DNA of 64,000 nt from Hydrogenophaga aromaticivorans (lineage in GTDB: Bacteria; Pseudomonadota; Gammaproteobacteria; Burkholderiales; Burkholderiaceae_C). Below are positions 43,083 to 51,570 of the stretch, one piece after another (position 1 is the first letter of the stretch; each line of letters opens with the position of its first letter). The notes beneath the pieces are model-generated. The model was not told the DNA's origin. It made no database searches and saw only the letters and a program-made list of their open reading frames with translations. The stretch is taken from the NCBI RefSeq assembly GCF_013387465.1, contig NZ_VYGV01000027.1, forward strand, positions 1-64,000, given 5' to 3'. The position numbers and the translations under genes were made by a program.

Positions 43083-43382
43083 ATGCACCGTGTGACCCAC
43101 CCAACCCTCGCGCCGCTCGCTGCGGCCCTGCTGCTGGCCAGCGCGTCCACCCTGGCCGCAGACGCCGGGGAGCGCAAGTTCATCCGCAAGGGCATGGGCG
43201 AAGGGGAGGTGGTGCTGAAGATCGGTCAGCCCGACCACGAAGCCTTGCTCCGCGCCGTCAGGGGTCAACCCGAAGAAAAGACCTGGACCTACTTCCCCAA
43301 CGCCCGGGACCCTCAGACGCTGACCATCGTCCGTTTCCACGCGGGCCGGGTCGCGGAGGTCGAACGCAAGATCGCCCGCTGA
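43083..43382 (+). CDS. Small exported protein, DUF2845/SmpA-OmlA-like fold
   Basis: A 99-residue protein with a signal peptide (about 1-25, ends TLAADA). The mature part has RKGMGEGEVVLKIGQPD and WTYFPNARDPQTLTIVRF, the beta-alpha pattern of small periplasmic domains that monitor or assist outer-membrane processes. GGAG lies 6 nt before ATG 43083. It follows the lipoprotein gene by 26 nt and may share its transcript. Confidence 0.75.
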   Translation: MHRVTHPTLAPLAAALLLASASTLAADAGERKFIRKGMGEGEVVLKIGQPDHEALLRAVRGQPEEKTWTYFPNARDPQTLTIVRFHAGRVAEVERKIAR

Positions 43383-43413
43383 TGCCGGGCGCGTGCAACT
43401 TGAAAGGACGCTC

Positions 43414-43608
43414 ATGAAAGCAGCCCTCGCCTTCGCCGTGCTGGCGACGCCGATGCTGGTGAACGCGGCCGCCCTGCGCGTGACGGTGACGCACGGCCCG
43501 TCCGGTCCGGCCACGCTCTGCCTGGCCGTTTTCGACAGCGCCGACGCCTTCGCAAACCACCGGGCCGTGTGGTCGCAGAAGGTCGAGATGGACGGGGGCA
43601 CCGCATGA
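43414..43608 (+). pseudogene. Truncated DUF2141-family gene
   Basis: Sixty-four codons starting with a signal peptide (ends VNAAA) and continuing LRVTVTHGPSGPATLCLAVFDSADAF, which is the first strand pair of DUF2141 proteins. Members normally have about 130-140 residues and a later glycine- and tyrosine-rich half; here the frame stops just after GGTA. The stop overlaps the ATG of the next remnant. It looks like the 5' half of a gene cut by a deletion. Confidence 0.5.
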
Positions 43609-43803
43609 AACGCCGTGAGCTGTTGACCCGGTCACGGCTCATCGGGGCCGCTCCCTCGCTGGCGCCAATGGCGGCGCACGCTGCGGCGCCGGAGAACCGG
43701 CAGGCGCAGTTCGCCGCATCGCGCGAACCCTGGACGCCGGCCTTCACCACGCTGGCGGGCGACTTCCCGCTGACCCAAGCCAGGGTGCGCGGGCGCTGGG
43801 CGG
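43605..43803 (+). pseudogene. Carotenoid-oxygenase-like gene remnant (N-terminal part only)
   Basis: The frame starts MKRRELLTRSRLIGAA, a Tat-type signal, then NRQAQFAASREPWTPAFTTL and RVRGRW, the beginning of RPE65/carotenoid cleavage oxygenases, which are normally about 450-500 residues. After RVRGRW the similarity ends abruptly and the remaining open frame to 43967 runs antisense into the GST gene. With the truncated DUF2141 gene before it, it marks a decayed locus. The identification rests on about 60 residues. Confidence 0.45.
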
Positions 43804-43864
43804 CATGGTGTGTGTGGTGGCTTCGTTGGGGTTTGCAGAGATCGACTTGGAGCGCCGCGGCGCC

Positions 43865-44524
43865 TCAGTCCCGGTCCGGCGCGCCGAGTGGGAAGAACGA
43901 ACGATACGGCCGAGCCTCTTCCACCGCCCGGGCGAACGACGGGCGGGCCAGCAAGCGCGCGCGGTAGGCGCGCAGCGCGGGGTAGGTCTCGGGAATCCGG
44001 TGCACCCAGTCCGCATAGAACAGCGACGGTGCTGCGGCGCAGTCGGCCAGCGTGAAGTGTTCGCCAGTGGCCCATGTCTTGCCGGCCAGGTGTCCTTCAA
44101 GCCAGACGTAGGCGCGCTCCAGCCGCTCGCTGGCGATGGCCCGCCCTTTTTCGACCGTCATCGGATAGCGCTGGAGCGCGGTGTCCACCGCCAGCTGCAT
44201 CGCGCTCATCACGTACAGATCGAAGTAGCGGTCGAGGAAGCGCACGTCCAGCGCGGCCATCGGGTCGGCGGGCAGCAGGCGCACGGGGCCGGGGTGCGCG
44301 AGTTGCAGGTATTCGATGATGAGGCTGGTCTCGACGATCTGGCGTTCGCCGTCCAGCAGCATCGGGAACCGGGCGATGGGCCAACGCCGCAGCCACTCCG
44401 CTGCGTGCTCCGGCGTGTCCGGCCCGATACAGCGGAATTCGAACGGGGTGTCGTTCTCGTAGAGCGCGATGAGCGCTTTCTGCGTGTACGAGGAAAAGGG
44501 GTGACCGTAAAGCACGAGCGACAT
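43865..44524 (-). CDS. Glutathione S-transferase family protein
   Basis: A 219-residue GST: thioredoxin-like half with LYGHPFSSYTQKALIAL, the cis-proline RFPMLL and ETSLIIEYL, then a helical half with FTLADCAAAPSLFY. The active residue is probably a serine in HPFSSYT. Its 3' end runs into the decayed carotenoid-oxygenase remnant, so the gene has kept its full length while the neighbour did not. Confidence 0.93.
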   Translation of the reverse strand: MSLVLYGHPFSSYTQKALIALYENDTPFEFRCIGPDTPEHAAEWLRRWPIARFPMLLDGERQIVETSLIIEYLQLAHPGPVRLLPADPMAALDVRFLDRYFDLYVMSAMQLAVDTALQRYPMTVEKGRAIASERLERAYVWLEGHLAGKTWATGEHFTLADCAAAPSLFYADWVHRIPETYPALRAYRARLLARPSFARAVEEARPYRSFFPLGAPDRD

Positions 44525-44631
44525 GGTGGAACCTCTGGATTCAAACCGCTGGCAGCAGGCAGGCGATGAACTCTACAGGACCTGTCAGCCGTCGGACAGC
44601 GCCCCCGCCGGTTCACCCCGACAATGGCCCG

Positions 44632-45522
44632 GTGAAAGCCCACCACTTCGCCCAGCTCGTCGGCCTCTCCGCGCTCTGGGGCGCCTCCTTTCTTTTCCTA
44701 CGCATCGCCAGCCCCCTGCTCGGACCGCTGGTGCTGGCGGGCGGGCGCGTGGGGCTCGCGGCGCTGACGCTCTCGGTGATCATGCGCGTGCTCAACCACC
44801 GCTGGCCCTGGCAACACTGGCGCGAGTTGCTGGTGCTCGGCTTGCTCTCGGTGGTGGTGCCGTTCCTGCTCTACGCCTGGGCCGCGCTGCGCCTGCCCGC
44901 GGGCTACAGCGCGTTGCTCAACACCACCGCGGTGCTGTTCGGCACGCTGTCATCGGCCTGGTTCAAGGAAGACACCCTGACCGGGCGCAAGCTGCTGGGT
45001 TGCCTGTGCGGCTTCGTGGGTGTGGGCCTGATCGTACGGCTCGGGCCCGTGCAGCCCGACGCCCCCACCCTGCTGGCCGCGCTGGCCTGCATCGGGGCCG
45101 CCGCCTGCTACGGCCTGTCGACCCCGCTCATGAAACGCGCCACGGCGCACATGCAGCCGCTGGCCATCGCGGCCGGCATCCATGTGATCTCGCTGGTGCT
45201 CGTGCTGCCGGGTGCCGCGCTGGCCTGGTCACAGGCCCGGTTCACGCCCGTCGCACTGGGCGTGTTGCTGGTGCTGGGTGTGATCACCTCGGGCCTGGCC
45301 TACTGGGCGCACCTGCGCATCATTCGCCACGTGTCGCCGGTGGCGGCGATGAGCCCGGTGTTCCTGATCCCGGTGTTTGGCGTCACCTGGGGCCACCTGG
45401 TGCTGGGCGAAGTGGTGTCTTCCGGCATCTTCGCGGGCGGTGCGCTGGTGTTGCTGGCGACCGCGCTGGTGACGGGTTTCAACCCGTTGCGCCGCAGCGG
45501 CGTGGAAGACCCGATTCCTTGA
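44632..45522 (+). CDS. EamA/DMT-superfamily permease
   Basis: A 296-residue inner-membrane protein with about ten helices in two EamA repeats (SALWGASFLFLRIASP at the start, SPVFLIPVFGVTWGHLVLGE near the end). I placed the start at GTG 44632, where the first helix begins after a short arm; an ATG at 44566 would add 22 polar residues. Neither has a strong ribosome site. Substrate unknown. Confidence 0.85.
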   Translation: MKAHHFAQLVGLSALWGASFLFLRIASPLLGPLVLAGGRVGLAALTLSVIMRVLNHRWPWQHWRELLVLGLLSVVVPFLLYAWAALRLPAGYSALLNTTAVLFGTLSSAWFKEDTLTGRKLLGCLCGFVGVGLIVRLGPVQPDAPTLLAALACIGAAACYGLSTPLMKRATAHMQPLAIAAGIHVISLVLVLPGAALAWSQARFTPVALGVLLVLGVITSGLAYWAHLRIIRHVSPVAAMSPVFLIPVFGVTWGHLVLGEVVSSGIFAGGALVLLATALVTGFNPLRRSGVEDPIP

Positions 45523-45540
45523 AAAACCGCATACGGTTTT
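45523..45540 (+). terminator. Terminator-like hairpin after the EamA gene
   Basis: AAAACCG - CATA - CGGTTTT, a perfect 7-bp stem directly after the stop, with the T-tract inside the stem. It could serve both this gene and the convergent SDR gene. Confidence 0.6.
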
Positions 45541-45633
45541 GCGTTCAAGCGCAGAACAAGGCGGGAGCCGCAGACAGTGCTGTAGCACGGCCAGGCGAAC
45601 CAACGCAGTCATGCGTTTGAAGGCGAAACCGTT

Positions 45634-46461
45634 TCAGTCGTCCACGGGCGCGCGGCCCGGCCGGCCCGGCAGCATGCTCAGCATGTGGTCGGCCACACCG
45701 CCGTCCACCACCAGGTTCTGCCCGGTCACGTAGGCCGCGCCCGCGCTGCTGAGCCAGGCCACGGCGGCGCCCACGTCGTCGGGCTGGCCGATGCGGCCCA
45801 GCGGCACCAGGGCGACGCGGCGGGCGTGGATGTCGGCGTCCTGGTACATGGCTTCGGTGAGCGGTGTGCGGACCATGCCGGGGCACACCGTGTTGACGCG
45901 GATGCCCTCGCCGGCCCATTCCTGCGCCAGCTGGCGGCACAGCATGATGAGCGCGGCCTTGGCGGCCGAATAGGCGCCGTTGCCGGGGTGCGGGTGCAGG
46001 CCCGACATGGACGCGATGGCGGTGACGCTGCCGCGCGTGCGCGCCAGCTGCTCGCGGGCGGCGCGCGCCAGCAGCCAGGCCGAACGCGCGTTGAGGTTGA
46101 AGGTCAGGTCCCACTGCGCGATCGACAGCTCGGCCAGCTTGCCGGGACCCGACGCACCGGCGTTGCAGATCAGCGCGGTCAGGTCGCCGCCGCTGGCCTG
46201 GGCCTTGGCCACCAGCGCGGCGCATTGTGTGGGGTCGGTGATGTCGCCGGCCACGCCGGAAGCGCCCACACCTTTCGCGCGCAATTCGTGCACCAGGGCT
46301 TCGAGCTTGTCGCCGTGCTGCGAGGCGGCGGCGCTGATGTGCAGGCGCACGCCGTCCTTTCGCGCCTGTTCGATGAGCGCGAAACAGATGCCGCGGCCAA
46401 TGCCGCCGGTGGCGCCGGTGACGAGCGCGTGCTGGGTGGGGGTCGATGGGGTGTCGGGCAT
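45634..46461 (-). CDS. SDR-family oxidoreductase (first of the island)
   Basis: A 275-residue short-chain dehydrogenase with TGATGGIGRG, CNAGASGPG, the catalytic serine region ASMSG and YSAAK. The C-terminal YVTGQNLVVDGG is standard. GGAG lies 8 nt before the ATG. It is the most downstream gene of the minus-strand group 45634-50336. It should oxidise or reduce a hydroxyl/keto pair on the compound handled by the flavoproteins. Confidence 0.93.
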   Translation of the reverse strand: MPDTPSTPTQHALVTGATGGIGRGICFALIEQARKDGVRLHISAAASQHGDKLEALVHELRAKGVGASGVAGDITDPTQCAALVAKAQASGGDLTALICNAGASGPGKLAELSIAQWDLTFNLNARSAWLLARAAREQLARTRGSVTAIASMSGLHPHPGNGAYSAAKAALIMLCRQLAQEWAGEGIRVNTVCPGMVRTPLTEAMYQDADIHARRVALVPLGRIGQPDDVGAAVAWLSSAGAAYVTGQNLVVDGGVADHMLSMLPGRPGRAPVDD

Positions 46462-46560
46462 GTTCGGACTCCGTGGTGGTCAAACTCTAGGGGGCCGCCG
46501 CGCGCTTGTCGATGCGGGGTGAACCCGCCCCCCGCCCCCGCCGCATGCGGACCGGCCGTG

Positions 46561-47373
46561 TCAGCCGAGCGACGCCTCGGGCGCGCCGAGCGCGGACCAG
46601 CCACCGTCCACCGGCAGCACTGAGCCGGTGATGTAGCTCGCCGCGGGCGAGAGCAGGAAAACGATGGCCTGTGCGATCTCGGCTGGCTCCGCCATGCGCC
46701 CCAGCGGCGTGCGGCGCGCAATGGCGGCACCGTCGATCGCGCCTTTGCCGGCGAGTTCGGCCACCAGTGCGGTGGCCACATAGCCCGGCGCCACCGCGTT
46801 CACGCGCAGACCCTGGCGCGCCCATTCCATGGCCATGGCGCGCGTCATGCCCACCACGCCGGCCTTGGCCGCGCTGTAGGCGTTGCGCGCGGGGATGCCG
46901 CCGAGCGCCGCGATGGACGCGATGTTGACGATGGCCCCGCGCTGCCCGCGTGCATCGGCCGCTTGCGCCAGCAGCACGCCGGCCACCGCCTGGCTCATGA
47001 GGAACTGGCCGCGCAGGTGCACCGCGAGCACGCGGTCGAAGCCGTCCACCGTCTGCTGCAGTGTGGGCACGGACTGGTCGCCGATGCCGGCGTTGTTGAC
47101 CAGGCCGTCGATGCGACCCCACTGCGCCAACACGGCGGACACCGCGGCGTGCACCGCGTTCGAGTCGGTCACGTCGCAGCCCAGGCCCAGGTGGCCGGGG
47201 CCGAGTTCTGCGGCGCGCGCCAACGCGGCTTCGGCCCGCAGATCGAGCAGCGCCACGCGCCAGTCCTGCTGCGCCAGGCATTGTGCGGTGGCCCAGCCGA
47301 TGCCATCGGCCGCACCGGTGACGATGGCCACGGGAGCGTTGGCAGACATGCCTTCGTCCTGCGCCGCGCTCAT
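46561..47373 (-). CDS. SDR-family oxidoreductase (second of the island)
   Basis: A 270-residue short-chain dehydrogenase with TGAADGIGWATA, NNAGIGDQS, NIASIAAL and YSAAK, ending YITGSVLPVDGG. The ATG at 47373 overlaps the stop of the upstream NIPSNAP gene (ATGA) and has GGAGG 4 nt away; ATG 47349 with AGGA is a real alternative. Coupled translation with NIPSNAP and flavoprotein genes argues for one pathway. Confidence 0.93.
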   Translation of the reverse strand: MSAAQDEGMSANAPVAIVTGAADGIGWATAQCLAQQDWRVALLDLRAEAALARAAELGPGHLGLGCDVTDSNAVHAAVSAVLAQWGRIDGLVNNAGIGDQSVPTLQQTVDGFDRVLAVHLRGQFLMSQAVAGVLLAQAADARGQRGAIVNIASIAALGGIPARNAYSAAKAGVVGMTRAMAMEWARQGLRVNAVAPGYVATALVAELAGKGAIDGAAIARRTPLGRMAEPAEIAQAIVFLLSPAASYITGSVLPVDGGWSALGAPEASLG

Positions 47374-47816
47374 GCCGGCCTCCAGCCCGGCATCTGCACC
47401 GCGCGGATCAGGCGCGTTTCCTGCGCGGTGATCAGGTGGGCCGAGGCTTGCAGGTAGGCCGGGAAATCCGGGTGGGTGTCGCGCGCCTGGCAGCGGCGCT
47501 CGTAGTCGGCCAGGCCCTCATAAGCCCAGAGGTGAACGAACTGGTTTTGTGGCCCCACTAGGCTGGTGTAGAAGCCCACCGGGTGGCCCAGCGTCTGCAT
47601 CAGGATGGGCATGGCCAGGCGGTTGAACACGTCCAGAAACTCCGGCATCTTGCGCAGGGTGATGGTGTAGATGCGGTGGTCCACGAGCGGCTTGCTGAGC
47701 GACGAAGCGCTGCTCACCGGCCAGGGCAGTGGTGTGATGGCGGTGCTCACTGGGGTACCTTCGCCCTGCGGGCTGCGGTGCGAGCTGGCTTGGGAACGGC
47801 CCGGCGCGGCGCTCAT
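47370..47816 (-). CDS. NIPSNAP-family protein
   Basis: A 148-residue protein whose residues about 45-140 are a NIPSNAP (dimeric alpha/beta barrel) domain: DHRIYTITLRKMPEFLDVF, then HPVGFYTSLVGPQNQFVHLWAYEGL. The first 40 residues are a Ser/Pro-rich extension absent from the family; a GTG about 63 nt downstream with GAAGG before it may be the true start. It is sandwiched by 4-nt overlaps between the flavoprotein and an SDR gene. Biochemical role unknown. Confidence 0.85.
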   Translation of the reverse strand: MSAAPGRSQASSHRSPQGEGTPVSTAITPLPWPVSSASSLSKPLVDHRIYTITLRKMPEFLDVFNRLAMPILMQTLGHPVGFYTSLVGPQNQFVHLWAYEGLADYERRCQARDTHPDFPAYLQASAHLITAQETRLIRAVQMPGWRPA

Positions 47817-49501
47817 GCGGCTGCTCCCGCGCGGTCGGCGATGTGGTTGCCGGTGACGTAGCCAAAGGTCATGTTCGGACCGTGCGTGATGCCGGCGCCG
47901 GGGTAGTTGCCGCCCATGATGCTAGCGCGGTCGTTGCCCACGGCGTAGAGGCTGGCGATGGCCGAGCCGTCGCGCCGGAGCACTTCGCCAACCACGCTGG
48001 TCTGGATGCCGTCGAAGGTGCCGAGGTCGCCCATGATGAGCTTGACCGCGAAGAACGGCCCGGCCTGCACCGGCGCCACGCAGGGGTTGGGCTGGTTGGC
48101 TGGATCGGCCAGGTAGCGGTTGAAGCTGGTGCGACCGCGACCGAAAGCCGGGTCTTCTCCTTTCACGGCGCCGACGTTGTACTCGCGCACGGTCTGCTCC
48201 AGGCCGACCGGGTCGATGCCGGCGTTCTTCGCGAGTTCAGCGAGCGTGTTGCCCTTGATCAGGTAACCGTTGCGCAGGAACTTGCCGATGGGCATGGGCG
48301 CGGGCTTCACGAAACCGATGCCGTACCTGGCCAGCGTGGCCTTGTCACAGACCAGCCACATGGCGGTCTCTTTCTGGCCTTCGCAGGCGCGCACCATGGC
48401 CGCACCGACGTCGTGGTACGAGTTCGATTCGTTGGTGAACCGTTTCCCGTTGGCCAGCACGCCGATGATGCCGGGCTTGTAACGGTCCAGCAGGTGCGGG
48501 AACACACCGATCTCGCCCTTGCCGTAGTCCACGCGTGAGACCGGCATCCACGCCGCCGCGTCCTTGAAGCGGATGTCCACCACAGCGCCGAGCTGCTCGG
48601 CCATGTTCACGCCGTCGCCGGTGTTGCTGACCGGTGTGGGCGAGAGGTGCTGGTGGCCGCGCTTCACGTGCGGGTAGGCCTGGGCCAGGCGCTTCACGTC
48701 GTGCGGGAAGCCGCCACAGGCCAGCACCACGCCGTGGCGCGCGCGCAGCGTGCCCTGCCCGGTGCGCACGCCCACGGCGCGTTCCCCGTCCATCTGAATG
48801 CCTTGCGCCGGCGTGCTGGTGAGGATGGGGATGCCCAGGTCCAGCGCCGACTTGGCCAGGCGCGCCGCCAGCGCGTTGCCGCTGGTGACCGCGATGCCGC
48901 GGCGGTAGAGCGCGAGCTCCTTGAGGTGCGTGGCCAGTCGCTTGGCCACGTAGAGGAAAGACGTGAGCGACTTCGTGACCTGGAAGAAATGTTTGAGGTC
49001 GGCGTTCGACGAGTTGAACATCATGCCGATGAAGGTGATGGTCTTCAGCGGCGGTTTCAGGCGCGCCATGTCGGTGCCGAGCTCGCGGATGTCGAACGGT
49101 TTGGCGAGTATGGAGCGGCCGATGTCCACACCACCCGCCACGTCAGGGTGGTAGTCCGGGTAGAGCGTGGGCACGAACTGCATCGCCGTCTCTCGTTCGA
49201 AGAACTGCACCATCTTCGGGCCGTTGTCGATGAAGGCTTCGACCGCGGCTTCGTCGTAGAAGGCGCCGGTCTCCTCCATCATGTAGCGGCGCACAGCCTC
49301 GCGCGTGTCGGCGGGGTTCTGCTGCCGGCCGTGCGGCCCCAGCGGGATCCAGAGCACGCCGCCCGAGAGCGCGGTGGTGCCGCCGAACACGGGTTCTTTC
49401 TCCAGCACCACGACGTCCAGCCCGCGCTTTTTCGCGGTGATGGCGGTGGCCAGGCCGGCAGCGCCGGAGCCGATGACGATCAGGTCGTATTCGTTTTTCA
49501 T
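47813..49501 (-). CDS. KstD/fumarate-reductase-type FAD-dependent dehydrogenase (first copy)
   Basis: A 562-residue flavoprotein. FAD site VIGSGAAGLATAITAKKRGL near residue 10 and EKEPVFGGTTALSGG follow the succinate dehydrogenase/fumarate reductase flavoprotein pattern. The C-terminal NDRASIMGGNYPGAGITHGP matches 3-ketosteroid 1-dehydrogenases. Such enzymes desaturate a ring carbon pair beside a ketone. The 3' end overlaps the NIPSNAP gene, and the 5' end lies 10 nt from SDR 49512-50336. No signal peptide, so cytoplasmic. Confidence 0.92.
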   Translation of the reverse strand: MKNEYDLIVIGSGAAGLATAITAKKRGLDVVVLEKEPVFGGTTALSGGVLWIPLGPHGRQQNPADTREAVRRYMMEETGAFYDEAAVEAFIDNGPKMVQFFERETAMQFVPTLYPDYHPDVAGGVDIGRSILAKPFDIRELGTDMARLKPPLKTITFIGMMFNSSNADLKHFFQVTKSLTSFLYVAKRLATHLKELALYRRGIAVTSGNALAARLAKSALDLGIPILTSTPAQGIQMDGERAVGVRTGQGTLRARHGVVLACGGFPHDVKRLAQAYPHVKRGHQHLSPTPVSNTGDGVNMAEQLGAVVDIRFKDAAAWMPVSRVDYGKGEIGVFPHLLDRYKPGIIGVLANGKRFTNESNSYHDVGAAMVRACEGQKETAMWLVCDKATLARYGIGFVKPAPMPIGKFLRNGYLIKGNTLAELAKNAGIDPVGLEQTVREYNVGAVKGEDPAFGRGRTSFNRYLADPANQPNPCVAPVQAGPFFAVKLIMGDLGTFDGIQTSVVGEVLRRDGSAIASLYAVGNDRASIMGGNYPGAGITHGPNMTFGYVTGNHIADRAGAAA

Positions 49502-49511
49502 GGGTGTCTCC

Positions 49512-50336
49512 TTATGCGGTCTTGTTGTATCCAGGGCGCGGCACCATATCCATCAGCATCGACGACATACCGCCATCGACAGCGAGTTCGGCGCCGTTCA
49601 TGTAACCCGCACGCGGGCTGGCCAGGAACAGGGCCACGTCGGCGATGTCCTGCGGCTCGCCGATGCGGCGGCTGGCCGTGACCAACGCACGCCTGGCTTC
49701 AAAGCCCGGCTCTTCGTAGAACTTCGCCGACAAGGCGGTGCGGATCATCCCGGGACAGATGGCGTTGCTGCGGATGCCCAGCGGGCCCCACTCGGCCGCC
49801 ATCTGGCGCGACATCAGCAGCACGCCGGCCTTGCCCGCGCTGTAGGCGCCGCTGTGGCTCTGCGGGAAGTTGGCCGAGATGGAGGCCACGTGCACCAGCG
49901 CGCCGCGCGTGCGCGCCAGTTGCGGCTTGAAGGCGCGCGAGCACAGCAGGTAGCCGGTGAGGTTGACGCTGAGCACAGCGTTCCAGTCGTCGAGGCTGAC
50001 ACTGTCCAGGCTGCCCGGGCGCAGCAGGCCGGCGTTGTTGATCAGCGCGGCGCAGTCGCCCAGTTCGGCCTGCACTTTCGCGGACGCGGCCAGGGTCTGC
50101 GCTTCGCTGGCGATGTCGCAGCCCACGGCCAGGGTGCGCGCGCCTTGGGCTGCGAGTTCGGCCGCCAGGGTCTCGCAACCGGCGAGGTCGCGGTCGAGCA
50201 AGGCCACGTGCGCACCGGCCGCGGCGAGCTGGCGCGCCACCGAGGCGCCGATGCCGCTGGCCGCGCCGGTGACGGCGCAAACCCGGCCTTCGAGCCCCAG
50301 CCAGTGGCCCGCAGCGGGGAGGGAGGATGCCGACAT
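49512..50336 (-). CDS. SDR-family oxidoreductase (third of the island)
   Basis: A 274-residue short-chain dehydrogenase with TGAASGIGASVA, NNAGLLRPG, ASISANFP and YSAGK, ending MNGAELAVDGG. ATG 50336 has AGGAGA 7 nt upstream. It is the first gene of the minus-strand run SDR-flavoprotein-NIPSNAP-SDR-SDR and is divergent from the AraC-type regulator. Confidence 0.93.
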   Translation of the reverse strand: MSASSLPAAGHWLGLEGRVCAVTGAASGIGASVARQLAAAGAHVALLDRDLAGCETLAAELAAQGARTLAVGCDIASEAQTLAASAKVQAELGDCAALINNAGLLRPGSLDSVSLDDWNAVLSVNLTGYLLCSRAFKPQLARTRGALVHVASISANFPQSHSGAYSAGKAGVLLMSRQMAAEWGPLGIRSNAICPGMIRTALSAKFYEEPGFEARRALVTASRRIGEPQDIADVALFLASPRAGYMNGAELAVDGGMSSMLMDMVPRPGYNKTA

Positions 50337-50447
50337 GTTTGTCTCCTTGTTCTGAGGAGGTTCATTGTTCCCGCGCAGGGTGGCAGCGGGTTTGACGATT
50401 CCAGCCAGCAACAGGACAATTCGTGCACAACACGGGAGACACGGCCC

Positions 50448-51365
50448 ATGGCCAAAACGATACCGAACTACGACCTGTATGGCGACCAGGCTTCGCCCGC
50501 CTGGTCGAATTCGTTCAGCTTTGAATGGATACCCCAGCGCTCGAAGCCCTACCAGTGGGAGATCCAGGTGCACCGGCACGACGCCTTCGTGCAACTGCTC
50601 TACCTGAGCGCGGGGTTTGCCGAGGTCACGGTCAACAACGCCCGCATCCGCGCCGATGCGCCCTGCTTCATCGTGATCCCCGCTGGCGCGGCGCACGGCT
50701 TCAGCTTCTCGCCGCAGGTGGACGGACCGGTGATCACCGCCACGCAGAAGGTGCTGGAGTCGATGGCCACGCTGTTGATGCCGGAGCTGCTGGCGGTGAT
50801 CCGCACGCCGCGCGTGATTCCGCTGCCGGGCGACAACCGCCACGTGGATTCGCTGATGCCGCTGTTCCTGGCGCTGGAGCGCGAGTCGCGCATCCACGCC
50901 AGCGGGCAGACAGCCGCCGGCATGTCGCTGCTGACCGCGCTGCTGGTGCAGGTGGCGCGCATCGCCGGCGCGCCCGACGCGGGCACACGCGCCGAGCCGG
51001 CGGCGGGCTCGCGCAAGAACCGGCAGATCGAGCAGTTCAAGACCCTGCTCGACCAGCATTTCTGCGCGCACTGGCCGGTGCAGAACTACGCCGAGGCCTT
51101 GGGCCTCACGGCCGGCCAGCTCTCGCGCATCTGCCGCGAGGTGCTGGGCATGTCGAGCCTGGACGTGATCAACGCGCGCCTGCTGCACGAAGCGCAGCGC
51201 GATCTGGTCTACACCAGCAGCAGCATCAAGCAGCTGGCGGGCGAACTCGGCTTTGAAGACGACGCCTACTTCAGCCGCTTTTTCAAACGCCACACCGGTT
51301 TGAGCCCGCGCGAGTTCCGGGCGCAGGCGTTGGCGCAGTTGGCTGGGGCGCCAGCGCCGGAATGA
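50448..51365 (+). CDS. AraC-family regulator with cupin N-terminus (PobR-like)
   Basis: A 305-residue regulator with a cupin-like effector domain (about 20-170, VTVNNARIRADAPCFIVIPAG) and a C-terminal AraC HTH pair (about 200-295, GFEDDAYFSRFFKRHTGLSPREFR). The layout matches PobR-type regulators of aromatic acid catabolism. It is divergent from the SDR/flavoprotein operon across 111 nt and probably activates it. Confidence 0.93.
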   Translation: MAKTIPNYDLYGDQASPAWSNSFSFEWIPQRSKPYQWEIQVHRHDAFVQLLYLSAGFAEVTVNNARIRADAPCFIVIPAGAAHGFSFSPQVDGPVITATQKVLESMATLLMPELLAVIRTPRVIPLPGDNRHVDSLMPLFLALERESRIHASGQTAAGMSLLTALLVQVARIAGAPDAGTRAEPAAGSRKNRQIEQFKTLLDQHFCAHWPVQNYAEALGLTAGQLSRICREVLGMSSLDVINARLLHEAQRDLVYTSSSIKQLAGELGFEDDAYFSRFFKRHTGLSPREFRAQALAQLAGAPAPE

Positions 51366-51380
51366 ACACAGACCTGGGTG

Positions 51381-51488
51381 GACGCGCAGAGGCGGTGCGC
51401 CCTGCGCCGCTCATGTCCCCCGACGCCGGCCTGCAGCCGACGTCTCCTCCTTTACTTCGCTTTGCAGGGCGCACCGCCTCTCCGCGTC
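51381..51488. repeat. Long inverted repeat between AraC and TctA genes
   Basis: A 25-nt arm at 51381-51405 and its near-exact inverse at 51464-51488 (one mismatch) flank 58 nt. The arms hold GAGGCGGTGCGCCCTGC. It lies between two convergent genes and could be a very stable cruciform or RNA hairpin, or a small mobile-like unit. Confidence 0.8.
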
Positions 51489-51514
51489 TGGCAGGAGGGT
51501 TTCTCACCATCGAA

Positions 51515-51550
51515 TGAAAAAACCCCCGGGGCCTGGCGGCACCGGGGTTT
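51515..51550 (-). terminator. Rho-independent terminator of the tctCBA-2 operon
   Basis: Read on the minus strand, AAACCCC-GG and CC-GGGGTTT form a 9-bp stem with one bulged base, followed by six U (A at 51517-51522). It lies 21 nt after the tctA stop. Confidence 0.75.
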
Positions 51551-51570
51551 CGTGGGGAGAGGCTCCTTGG

